NCBI GenBank assembly: GCA_900078375.1 | Contig: FLQS01000028.1 | Location: forward strand, 1 to 64,000 | DNA length: 64,000 nt | Reading direction: 5' to 3' | From: an uncultured Mycobacterium sp. | GTDB taxonomy: Bacteria > Actinomycetota > Actinomycetes > Mycobacteriales > Mycobacteriaceae | Part shown: piece by piece, positions 17,701 to 24,532 of the stretch | Numbering within the stretch: the first letter of the stretch is position 1 | How the letters are laid out: each line of letters opens with the position of its first letter | The notes under the pieces: model-generated | What the model saw: the letters and a program-made list of their open reading frames with translations, nothing else | Told to the model about the DNA's origin: nothing | Database searches by the model: none | Translations under genes and position numbers: made by a program

Positions 17701-19060
17701 TGACCCCGGCGACGTCCTTGGCTCGGTAGCGGGCCAGGCTCCGCGCGAACCGCTCCGCGTCGTCAACGCTCATCAGGTCGGCAGTCGCGTAGAACGCGTC
17801 GTCACCCTCGTCGGACTTCGGAGAGTTCTGGCTGTACTGGTCAGCCGAGCGGGCGTCGCCATAGCGGTCCGCGGTGGTGACGCGCTTGCGCAACATGCCC
17901 TCGCTGATGCGATAGGTCGTATCAGGTGCAAAGCCGACCCAATACCGCGCGCCGGCGGCCACCGCGGCGCCAGGCCTCGGCGGTTCAGCGGTGGCCAAGC
18001 GGATGAAGCAGGTGCCGGCGTAGCCCGTGGCGCCGGTCAACCCGGCCCAGTCCTCGGGAGTGCCACAGTTGTCGTCGATGACGATGCGCAGCGGAAGCGC
18101 TGAGGGGGCACCCGCGCTGAGACCACTGGAGGGCTGCGTCCACGCTTGGCGGGCCCCGGCGGGGTCCTCGTCGAGGAACGCTTCCAGCTCAGCTGGGGAG
18201 GAGAACAGCAGGCGCCTCTCCCCGCACCCGTCGCGGCGCACCTCATGCTGAACGTGGGGAAGCCACTTGGTCCAGTCCCACTGCGTCGGCGCTGAACTCA
18301 CCACGATGATCTGCACGTCGGCCGGGCTGTGGAACGCCGCGAGCTGGCAGACCATCGCTCGCGTCAACGCCCGACCCTCGTCAAGATCCCCGACGATGCT
18401 CATACCCGGAAAGCGTTGCAACCAAATAGTTTTAGGCATGCCATCGACGTATTCCTGGGCGTTGAGGAACTTCCGCAACGCGTGGCCGGTGGCTGGCTCC
18501 AGATCCGCGGCCGGCGCAATCTCGGGCTTCTCCAGCGTCATCGCCAATTTGACCTTGCCGATCCCGACCCGCACCACCGAGAACATGTCGCTGGCCGGGT
18601 CACGTTCCCACTGCCGCACCCACCCGGAAACGCTGATCAATTCCTCTGGCTCCCAATGGAAATGCTGCCGGTGATCCCACTGCCGTTTGCGCTGAACGTT
18701 GACTTCATCGCGAGTGTCGTCCTGGTTGGAGAACCACTTACGCCGCCGCGCCGTCAACTCACCCCACGACATCTTCTTGGACGCACCGCGGTTGCGGACC
18801 ACCAAACCGACGGCCGAGAACGCGGCCATCCCGCCGAACAAACCGAACCCGCCAGCCAGTTGCCGTGCGCCGGATGCGTACATCACCACGATCAGGCCCA
18901 CGATGCCCACGACAAGCATCACCGGCAGCACGATCCCCCAGATGGAACGCGGAGGAGGGATCGGAGCAACGATCGCCGGCTCCAACTTGATCTTCCCGCC
19001 GCCAGTCTTCGGCGGCGGTACAGGATCACCGGGGCGGACGAATGGATGTGTGGTCACCAC
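14792..19060 (-). CDS. eccC: Type VII secretion FtsK/SpoIIIE-type ATPase EccC
   Basis: EccC is the motor of the ESX system. It recognises the YxxxD/E tails of substrates and drives their export. The 1422-aa product is the single-chain form (EccCa and EccCb fused, as in ESX-2, -3 and -5). It has two membrane helices at about residues 40-85, a DUF domain, and then three ATPase modules. The first has an intact Walker A (GTTGAGKTEG, about residue 525) and a Walker B-like strand. The second (LIVAAPNRGAST, about residue 895) and third (VATGLAQSGLTT, about residue 1215) have degenerate P-loops. The start is a GTG at 19060 (tandem GTG GTG). It carries the upstream 18-mer motif shared with eccB. Confidence 0.95.
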   Translation of the reverse strand: MVTTHPFVRPGDPVPPPKTGGGKIKLEPAIVAPIPPPRSIWGIVLPVMLVVGIVGLIVVMYASGARQLAGGFGLFGGMAAFSAVGLVVRNRGASKKMSWGELTARRRKWFSNQDDTRDEVNVQRKRQWDHRQHFHWEPEELISVSGWVRQWERDPASDMFSVVRVGIGKVKLAMTLEKPEIAPAADLEPATGHALRKFLNAQEYVDGMPKTIWLQRFPGMSIVGDLDEGRALTRAMVCQLAAFHSPADVQIIVVSSAPTQWDWTKWLPHVQHEVRRDGCGERRLLFSSPAELEAFLDEDPAGARQAWTQPSSGLSAGAPSALPLRIVIDDNCGTPEDWAGLTGATGYAGTCFIRLATAEPPRPGAAVAAGARYWVGFAPDTTYRISEGMLRKRVTTADRYGDARSADQYSQNSPKSDEGDDAFYATADLMSVDDAERFARSLARYRAKDVAGVTVSAQDIEQRTVLDVVSVPDPRKLDLDRLWAPTRTQGSQWLRFPIGTFTDTGEIAEINLREGSQGGMGMHGLFIGTTGAGKTEGLITEVAAACLTHSTDVLNIVFTDFKLKSAAGMIERFPHVLAAVSNLAEEKHLVGRLYDTLDGELDRRGEMIAALDDCPDVTTYNQRRLQDPSLPPIPALWVITDEYNEVFADPIYGPKFRRLYLRIARVGRSLHVFLKLVGQTKDTQNLRDITKLLGYSIAARTGTEEESRAGIGDSRAAHIAPSGEEGTAYLRVGLREPRKFRYFFTSGDFVPGGDGIDAIAAPKRAAAEFMPRLFTAGETIDVDGKLTAQPAPDEGSVLPLRREPAEKPIKMVTAITESLQSALREGRIPVPRPIWLPVLNEPKPADELATRWRGRPWYVDYGNNPGLSMPVALADYPRGARQEVHCLDLLRDNALIVAAPNRGASTAIMTLVTTGALLYRPERVQFYCIASSGPQLARLGDLPHVATVVAGSDSEGVGRVVATIEAIAASRDRIFTTQRLDMDKVRAVKFGTGYGGAINPAETEAARSVSGGEIVLVIDGWKNFSEAYPDLATRVATLMRARNYGIRVVYSHTSSISGLPMPVKTETGQTLELKLISEHDTSIKRDPRDPERNPVREVPDVPGRGLTPTGHHLMVGAPILAEPPREASEPDSAGRPLEGDQLAAVVARVAGVHQRSTVARLPEMVLLSDVLAGITEPLLRGVVPFGLAESNLAESPLVPACVDFAENPHVVATGLAQSGLTTWLRAMMLGIMRSYRPDEATIILIDPRRTSVGVVPEENWLASYAQTPERIRTVIADLCQILDERMPPPGASQQELATKRFWQGREFFVVVDGITTWQNMSNPMAQLTPYIEQSEDLGLHIVATAELRNWAFLSLQQSNVLGRVMGMQSPVLALNGHRSHGAVVPGVFAEPQREGKGKLISRHGIQGVLVGWSEPPVLARRR

Positions 19061-19084
19061 CCAAGCCTAACGTGCGCTAAAGGC

Positions 19085-19102
19085 CCATATCCGCGCTAAT
19101 TT
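19085..19102 (-). promoter_or_regulatory. Conserved ESX intergenic motif upstream of eccC
   Basis: This is the second exact copy of CCATATCCGCGCTAATTT, 25 bases before the eccC start and followed by CCCCGATA after a six-base gap. Exact conservation of 18 bases at two non-coding positions 7.8 kb apart suggests a shared promoter or operator. Confidence 0.6.
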
Positions 19103-19154
19103 GGCAGACCCCGATACGCGCATCAGCGCTCAACGCACACCGAGACATGCCCCG

Positions 19155-19709
19155 TTAGATAGGTGCTCGGCCTGCTCCGCCTCCGCCTGCGGCACCCTCG
19201 ATGGGGATTACCGGAGGTGACCAGTTGCCCTGATAGTCCTGGCTCCACCCCGGGGGGGCGATCTGTTCGGCCTCGGTAACGGGGTCGTCATCCCAGCCAT
19301 CGCCCAACGATGTCTTGAAACCCACCGCGCGGGCCACGCCCGACTGGGCCGAACCGAGAGCCGTGCCGCCGGGCACACCGCCGAGTTGTCCAGCCTGCGT
19401 TGCCGCCGAATCACCGACCGCTTGAATCTGCGAAGCGTTCTCTGCGTCCTGCGCCTGCAGATGCGCAACGCCAGCCGACGCCTTCGCCTGAATCTCCGGG
19501 CCCTTGCCGGCGATCTCCGCGCTCATCTGCCCCACCTTGGTCGAGATCGCTCCAGAGATCGTCGCCAGCGTGCCATCCACCGGAGATGTCGGCGTGACAA
19601 CGGGGACGACGCCCGCCTGTGGTGCGGCGGCTCGTTCCGCGGCCGCGGCCACCGACGCGGCCGCATCAAGCAAGCGCGCGGGTATCACCTTGATTGTCTG
19701 CGCAGGCAT
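19155..19709 (-). CDS. Putative ESX-associated helical protein, 184 aa
   Basis: The protein starts MPAQTIKVIPARLLDAAASV. Residues 1-115 are Ala-rich and helical, with a hairpin-like arrangement reminiscent of the EspC/PE fold (KVGQMSAEIAGKGPEIQAKA). The C-terminus is Gly/Pro-rich and contains PGWSQDYQGNWSPP. There is no signal peptide. It lies immediately upstream of eccC in the secretion operon, so a role as a secreted substrate or accessory factor is inferred from position and fold only. GGGAGG precedes the ATG, and the start overlaps the stop of a 49-aa gene (TAATG). Confidence 0.7.
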   Translation of the reverse strand: MPAQTIKVIPARLLDAAASVAAAAERAAAPQAGVVPVVTPTSPVDGTLATISGAISTKVGQMSAEIAGKGPEIQAKASAGVAHLQAQDAENASQIQAVGDSAATQAGQLGGVPGGTALGSAQSGVARAVGFKTSLGDGWDDDPVTEAEQIAPPGWSQDYQGNWSPPVIPIEGAAGGGGAGRAPI

Positions 19710-19858
19710 TAGCGGTCCTCCCTGTTCATAATGCTGGAGCTGGTGTCTGCGGCGTGGCCCGAAGGCAGCGCGTTCTCGAAAGAGTCTGGTGCTCGGTGTG
19801 ATTGAGCTTCGACCGCCACCGACTCGACCAAGCCGGCAGACCGCTCCACAGATCCCAC
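19709..19858 (-). CDS. Small translationally coupled protein, 49 aa
   Basis: This small gene fits exactly between its neighbours. Its GTG start shares a base with the TAG stop of the 835-aa gene (TAGTG), and its TAA stop overlaps the ATG of the 184-aa gene (TAATG). The product starts VGSVERSAGLVESVAVEAQ and is hydrophilic. I recognise no family. The double stop/start overlap is the main argument for a real gene; it could also be a spacer that lets ribosomes pass. Confidence 0.5.
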   Translation of the reverse strand: MGSVERSAGLVESVAVEAQSHRAPDSFENALPSGHAADTSSSIMNREDR

Positions 19859-22365
19859 TAGCTCACTCCTGCCATCCACGGGGTAAAGCTGATTTGCCCG
19901 GCCAGATAAGCGATTTCCGGGTAGGCGATGGAATCCAGGCGCCAAAGCAGCAGCAACTCGATGAGGCGGGCTAGATCGTGGTTAGCCAGAACATGAGCCC
20001 CCGCGCCGGGATAGGCTGCCATGCGTCCAGGTCGCAGACCCGCACCGGCCATCACGACGCCGATATGTGCGGCCTCGAGTTCCTGCCAGCGCAATGACGG
20101 GACCGGCAAGCCCTGACCCAGCAGGTCAAGCACCTCCCGAATTGCTGGTGTCACAGCAAGATCCGGGATCGACCCCGCACGACCCAACGCCATCTGAGCG
20201 GCAGACACCGTGGTACGCCACGCCTCTGAGCGGTCCGGCAACGGGCCGTCACCGAAACCCGTCAGCCGGGAATACAAGGCTCGGTCCAAAGTCTCCAGCC
20301 GGTGAGAATGGACGTCATCCAGCCGCGAGACCGGCGCCCCATCGCCCAGCGGCGACGCCATACGTGAGCACTCCTCGAAATGCTGAATAATCGACCGCGC
20401 CGGCATCGACGTACCACCATCATCGGTGGACACCGCCAGCGCCCACAGGTCGATATCCGGGCGGTGCTCGGCCGCGAGTTCGGCATACGCCAACATGGTT
20501 TCAGCGGGATTCGCATACGAGAACCAGCGCGCCCGGAACTCCGTGCTCAGCCCGCCATCGGCGAACAGCATGCGCGCCGAGCGCGGAACGAACACACCAG
20601 CCGGGATGAACCCGGCGCCCTCGCTGTTCACAATCAACGTCTCGATACCCGACGATGTCCGGAAAACACCCACACACCAATCCATGTACGGATACATCCG
20701 CGAATCGTGCAGCAACTGGTACAGCAGCTGAGATGCGCTGGCCAACAGCGGATCCGGCAGCGACGACCGGATCCCCTCCATTGCCGCGCCCGCCGAGGCC
20801 CCCACACCCGAGCCGACCACACCCGGCGGCAACGCAGCCACCGGGCCAGCCGATGTCCCACCAGCTGCAGGCGCGGGAACAGAGGCCGGCGGACCCGCCG
20901 CAGGACTCACCGCCGCGGTCGGCGACGGAGTGCGGGGAACATCGGACCCAAAAGGAGGCAATGGACCCATCGGAGCCGACGGCCCCCCGCCACCACCGAC
21001 AGAACCCCCAGACGGCCCAAACGACGACGGCGCGGCAGCCGGTGTAGCGGCAGCAGAGCCAGCGGCGGCAGACACAGGCGCCGGACCCGCCGGCACGGCA
21101 CCAGAGGCTCCCGCACTACCGGCCGCGGTCGAGGCTGGCGGCGGGACCGGCGGAGCGAACGCCGCTGGCCCACCCCCCAGACCGGCGTTGAACCCGCGCG
21201 AAAAATCCGAGGACGGCGCAGAGGGCGCGGACATCGACGGCGCCGATCCGCCCGCACCCGGAAGACCGCCAGAGCCAAGACCGCCAGAGCCAAGACCGCC
21301 AGACGAACCTAATCCCTGCGTCGGCAGCCCACCTCCCGTGCCCAATCCGCTTGGGGCCGAGGGCATCTTGAAGCCACCGCCCATTCCACCCGTCGAACTG
21401 ACTGGCGAAGCTGAGGGCGAGCTACTGGAACCTCCCAGCGACACGGGCGGTGCTGGCAGGTTTGAGGGCAACCCCCCCGTTGCAGTGCCGTCGCGTTGAT
21501 GCCCGCTGGAGTGGGGGTCAGCGGAGCCATGCTCATCGAGACCTGAGTTTGCGGCATCGCCAGAAGGTTTGTCTGGATTGGCGGGATCTCCGCTGCCGGG
21601 CGTCGCCCCATCACCTTTACCCCCATCGGGGTTTTGCTGGTGCTCCCCCGTTAGTGGAGGCTCCTTTCCAGGCGGGACGTCCTGTGGCAGGTCTCCCAGG
21701 TTTGGCTTTCCTGTCGGCAGACCGCCTCGGAGTCCTCCTGGGCCAGGCCCGCCACCAAACCCTGCGTTTTCGGGCAACTTCCACGTATCGCCATCAGGCG
21801 ACGCGCCGCCGGTCGAGGTACTTGCGGCGGGAGGTTTGGCGTCGATGCCGACTTTCGCCGCTTCGGCGATGAGTTTGCCGTCGACTTCGGCGGCCTTGGC
21901 CATGGCGGCAGCTCGCGCTTGCGCCACGATCTGCATGATTTCCACGCCGCCGACCATGGCGTCCATGACGCCGGACTGGACCCACTGCATGACCTGGTCG
22001 ATGGCACGGTGGGCGTCGGAGTCGATCTCGTCGAGGTCTTCCCGCAGGCCGTAGATCAGGCGGGCGCACTCGTCGCACATACGCGAGAGGGCGAAAAATG
22101 TATCAGCTTGATCGGTGTAGGTTGCGGCCTCCTTATGGCACGCTTCGCCAAACCCATCGACTGCATCACCGGATTCCTCACCGACCACAGACGCCGCTGT
22201 CGATCGCACCGACTCGGCACAGTTGATCAGGTCTACGCCCTTGGTGTGCTGTGCCTCAGACGCGGTCTGAAAGCTCTCCGGGTCCGTATGGGGCCACGCC
22301 CCGCCAATGATCATCGCCGAGTACTGCCGCGTCGGCATCCCTGCCGGCGCAGTAACCGCTACCAC
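19858..22365 (-). CDS. Large ESX-associated protein with helical N-terminus and proline/glycine-rich linker, 835 aa
   Basis: The N-terminal part (residues about 25-190) is helical, with PESFQTASEAQHTKGVDLIN and a segment containing two Cys (SRMCDECARLIYGL), and resembles the WXG100/PPE-like helical domains of ESX substrates. Residues about 195-560 are a long low-complexity Gly/Pro/Ser region. The C-terminal 270 residues form a separate domain (DPLLASASQLLYQLLHDSRM). That domain may be related to the Rv3899c-type proteins found beside ESX-2 in M. tuberculosis, but this is recollection, not a search. The GTG start overlaps the preceding stop by seven bases. It is a likely secreted or surface effector. 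Confidence 0.75.
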   Translation of the reverse strand: MVAVTAPAGMPTRQYSAMIIGGAWPHTDPESFQTASEAQHTKGVDLINCAESVRSTAASVVGEESGDAVDGFGEACHKEAATYTDQADTFFALSRMCDECARLIYGLREDLDEIDSDAHRAIDQVMQWVQSGVMDAMVGGVEIMQIVAQARAAAMAKAAEVDGKLIAEAAKVGIDAKPPAASTSTGGASPDGDTWKLPENAGFGGGPGPGGLRGGLPTGKPNLGDLPQDVPPGKEPPLTGEHQQNPDGGKGDGATPGSGDPANPDKPSGDAANSGLDEHGSADPHSSGHQRDGTATGGLPSNLPAPPVSLGGSSSSPSASPVSSTGGMGGGFKMPSAPSGLGTGGGLPTQGLGSSGGLGSGGLGSGGLPGAGGSAPSMSAPSAPSSDFSRGFNAGLGGGPAAFAPPVPPPASTAAGSAGASGAVPAGPAPVSAAAGSAAATPAAAPSSFGPSGGSVGGGGGPSAPMGPLPPFGSDVPRTPSPTAAVSPAAGPPASVPAPAAGGTSAGPVAALPPGVVGSGVGASAGAAMEGIRSSLPDPLLASASQLLYQLLHDSRMYPYMDWCVGVFRTSSGIETLIVNSEGAGFIPAGVFVPRSARMLFADGGLSTEFRARWFSYANPAETMLAYAELAAEHRPDIDLWALAVSTDDGGTSMPARSIIQHFEECSRMASPLGDGAPVSRLDDVHSHRLETLDRALYSRLTGFGDGPLPDRSEAWRTTVSAAQMALGRAGSIPDLAVTPAIREVLDLLGQGLPVPSLRWQELEAAHIGVVMAGAGLRPGRMAAYPGAGAHVLANHDLARLIELLLLWRLDSIAYPEIAYLAGQISFTPWMAGVS

Positions 22366-23015
22366 TTAACCCCTAGCCCATCGCACAAGTGAAGCGGTCC
22401 GCTATAGGCTCCAATACTGTCCTGCCACAACGTTTTTGAATAAGACGTGAGGGGACCGGGTGTGAGGTCGACGACCAAAAGATGACGGTCGTCGATGAAC
22501 CGTTGCAGACTTCGCTGAAAGAAAGGGTCGACGCCGGGGTTCTTATCGACAACCGGTTGTATCCGCCGTATCCAGTCCTGAGTGTCGGTGATGAACTTCG
22601 GGGTGGCTGCATCGCGCGCGGGCGACCCAGGATCGCCGAGATCGACGTATGCATTCGAGAATCGGTCGTTTTCCCCCATTAGTGGCCCGATGGCGGTGCA
22701 GAGTGCTCGGTCGGCGTCAGTGGTGTTGCCGGTTGCCGTTGCGCTCGACGTGGCCGTCGCTGAGGAGGCCGGGGGCGGCGTGGGTACGGGTTGAGCTAAG
22801 AGGACTATTCCGATTACCAGGGCCGCGGCCGCGAGCAGGATCGCGACAACGACGCCGACGGCGAGCAGCTTGCTTCGCCGCGGGGCGGGCGGGGCGTACC
22901 GCCAGTCGTAGCCGGGCGGCCCGCCAGGAGGCGGAGAAGCGGCCGGAGGACCCGGCGTAGGCACGCCAGCAGGTGGGTAGGGGGCACCTGGCCCACCGTG
23001 GTGCGTAACCGTCAT
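22359..23015 (-). CDS. Membrane-anchored hypothetical protein (paralog 1)
   Basis: The 218-aa product has a Pro/Gly-rich cytoplasmic N-terminus, a single membrane helix at about residues 50-73 (LAVGVVVAILLAAAALVIGI), and a C-terminal extracytoplasmic domain of about 120 residues with two Cys (RALCTAIGPLM and LHLCDGLGVKW). It is clearly paralogous to the gene at 23125-23721, sharing the motifs DWIRRIQPV, VDLTPGPLTSYSKTL and GAYSGPLHLCDG. Such small anchored proteins are frequent in mycobacterial ESX regions. The function is unknown. Confidence 0.78.
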   Translation of the reverse strand: MTVTHHGGPGAPYPPAGVPTPGPPAASPPPGGPPGYDWRYAPPAPRRSKLLAVGVVVAILLAAAALVIGIVLLAQPVPTPPPASSATATSSATATGNTTDADRALCTAIGPLMGENDRFSNAYVDLGDPGSPARDAATPKFITDTQDWIRRIQPVVDKNPGVDPFFQRSLQRFIDDRHLLVVDLTPGPLTSYSKTLWQDSIGAYSGPLHLCDGLGVKW

Positions 23016-23124
23016 GCATCCAGCTTAAAGCCCGACCTATACCACGGCACCCACAAATTTCCGGCCAGCTGCTTCGTTGCTGGCGGGAGCGGCTGCGCCG
23101 GTGCTCAGACCCGCGCGCCGACCC

Positions 23125-23721
23125 CTACCATTTGACCCCCACCCCATCGCACAAGTGCAAGGGGCCGCTGTAAGCGCCGACGCTGTCTGAGAAAAGTGTC
23201 TTGGTGTAGGCCGTCAGTGGTCCGGGGGTCAGATCGACCACTATCAGGTGCTGATCGTCGATGTATCGCTGGAGACTGCGCCGGAAGTACGGATCGGCGT
23301 CTGGGTTTTGGTCCAAAACGGGTTGAATGCGGCGGATCCAATCTTGGGTGTCAGAGATGAACTTCGGCGTGGCCGCATCGCGTGCCGGCGTCCCCGCCTC
23401 ACCAAGGCGCGCGTACGCATTCGAGAACTGGTCGTCTACCGCCATCAGGGGTGCGATCGCAGAGCACAGTGCTCGGTCGGCATCAGTGGTGTTGCTAGAT
23501 GGCGTTGTACTTGTCGTGGCCGGTGTAGAGGAGTCCGCTGGCGGCGCGGGCGCCGGACGGACCAGGAGAACGATTCCGATGACCAGGGCGGTGGCCGCAA
23601 GCAGGATCGCGAGAACGACGCCGGCGGCGATCAGCTTCCTGTTTCGCCGCGGGGCCGGTGGGGCGTACGGTCCGCCCGGCACCGGGTACCCGGCGGATGG
23701 ATAAGGCGGTGTAGCGGTCAT
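23125..23721 (-). CDS. Membrane-anchored hypothetical protein (paralog 2)
   Basis: The 198-aa protein has the same architecture as its neighbour: a Pro-rich start, one membrane helix (LIAAGVVLAILLAATALVIG) and an extracytoplasmic domain ending SGPLHLCDGVGVKW. The tandem arrangement and high similarity indicate a local duplication followed by divergence. TCCTCC upstream on the plus strand gives a GGAGGA ribosome binding site in front of the ATG at 23721. The 450-base region upstream of it separates this block from the EspL-like gene. Confidence 0.78.
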   Translation of the reverse strand: MTATPPYPSAGYPVPGGPYAPPAPRRNRKLIAAGVVLAILLAATALVIGIVLLVRPAPAPPADSSTPATTSTTPSSNTTDADRALCSAIAPLMAVDDQFSNAYARLGEAGTPARDAATPKFISDTQDWIRRIQPVLDQNPDADPYFRRSLQRYIDDQHLIVVDLTPGPLTAYTKTLFSDSVGAYSGPLHLCDGVGVKW

Positions 23722-24172
23722 GTCTTCAGCTTAGGAGGAAACGTGCGTCTCGCACGCGGTAATCCGTTCACCGTTGCGCGGTGGGTCCTCCCGTGGCGAC
23801 GAGCGTTATGCAGTTGTTGCGCAGTGAATTTGAGGTGTTTTGGTGCCGGGAAATTGTGCACGGCGTACCCGTGGCGGTGCGGTAGCGTCGTATGTGCTCC
23901 ACCGCGCTCCCACAGCGGTTGGAGGCGGATAGGGCCCGGCCGATAACTCCCACAATCGACCGGGTCCTTTCCTTTTGCAGTCGGTAATTGCTCTCGCCCA
24001 GGTGCTTTCGCGTCCAGCGAGGCAGAGGCGACCCGCGCTCTGTGTATCAAGCCGCGCGGAGCGTCCGGGGATACTCACCCGGATGATGAGAGATAAGTCA
24101 TTGCAGGCCAGAGATATTGGAGCGTGCGTCTGTCGCCATGCATCGCCGACTGACGACTGAGTGCCCTACTTT
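23722..24172. other. Intergenic region with a TTGTGCAC-type promoter motif and a possible 31-aa frame
   Basis: No convincing larger gene lies in these 451 bases. AAATTGTGCACGGCG at 23851-23865 (plus strand) matches the element upstream of the phospholipase-D-like gene. Thirty-one bases downstream of GTGCAC an ATG (23892) opens a 31-codon frame on the plus strand, which could be a leader peptide or the start of a small RNA. Confidence 0.35.
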
Positions 24173-24532
24173 TCAGGCAGGGTTTTCATCGATTGCGCTC
24201 TGCCAGAAGTCTGCACGCATACCGTTGATTCCCTCGGTGCCCGCGGCGAGGAGGCGGTTCAGTCGGTTCTCCAGTTCAAGGTTGGTCATCACCTTGCCCA
24301 CGGCCTCGGCGATGCGGATCTCCAGGAGGTGCCCGTCGAAACCGAGACTCAGTGACACCAGGCCGTCTGGATCGTCGACACCGGCGCCGAGCTCGTCCAG
24401 GTCGCTCAGCAGCTTGTCCAGATGGGCCAGCGTGGCAGCGGTTTCACTCTCGGCGAACTTGACCTTTTCGGCGTCGCCGAGGTCGTAGAAATTCGCCGCA
24501 CCACCGAACGGTCCGGGGGGCGGCGTGGTCAT
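24173..24532 (-). CDS. EspL-like / YbaB-fold ESX-associated protein
   Basis: The 119-aa product has a helical start (residues 20-50), then a beta strand pair (GLVSLSLGFDGHLLEIRI) and a long helix (NLELENRLNRLLAAGTEG). This strand-strand-helix order is that of the YbaB/EbfC nucleoid-associated fold found in EspL of ESX-1. EspL acts in the cytosol, where it affects the stability of Esp substrates. The gene overlaps the preceding 554-aa gene by four bases, as EspL- and EspJ/K-type genes are adjacent in ESX-1. The family assignment rests on pattern, not on a search. Confidence 0.6.
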   Translation of the reverse strand: MTTPPPGPFGGAANFYDLGDAEKVKFAESETAATLAHLDKLLSDLDELGAGVDDPDGLVSLSLGFDGHLLEIRIAEAVGKVMTNLELENRLNRLLAAGTEGINGMRADFWQSAIDENPA

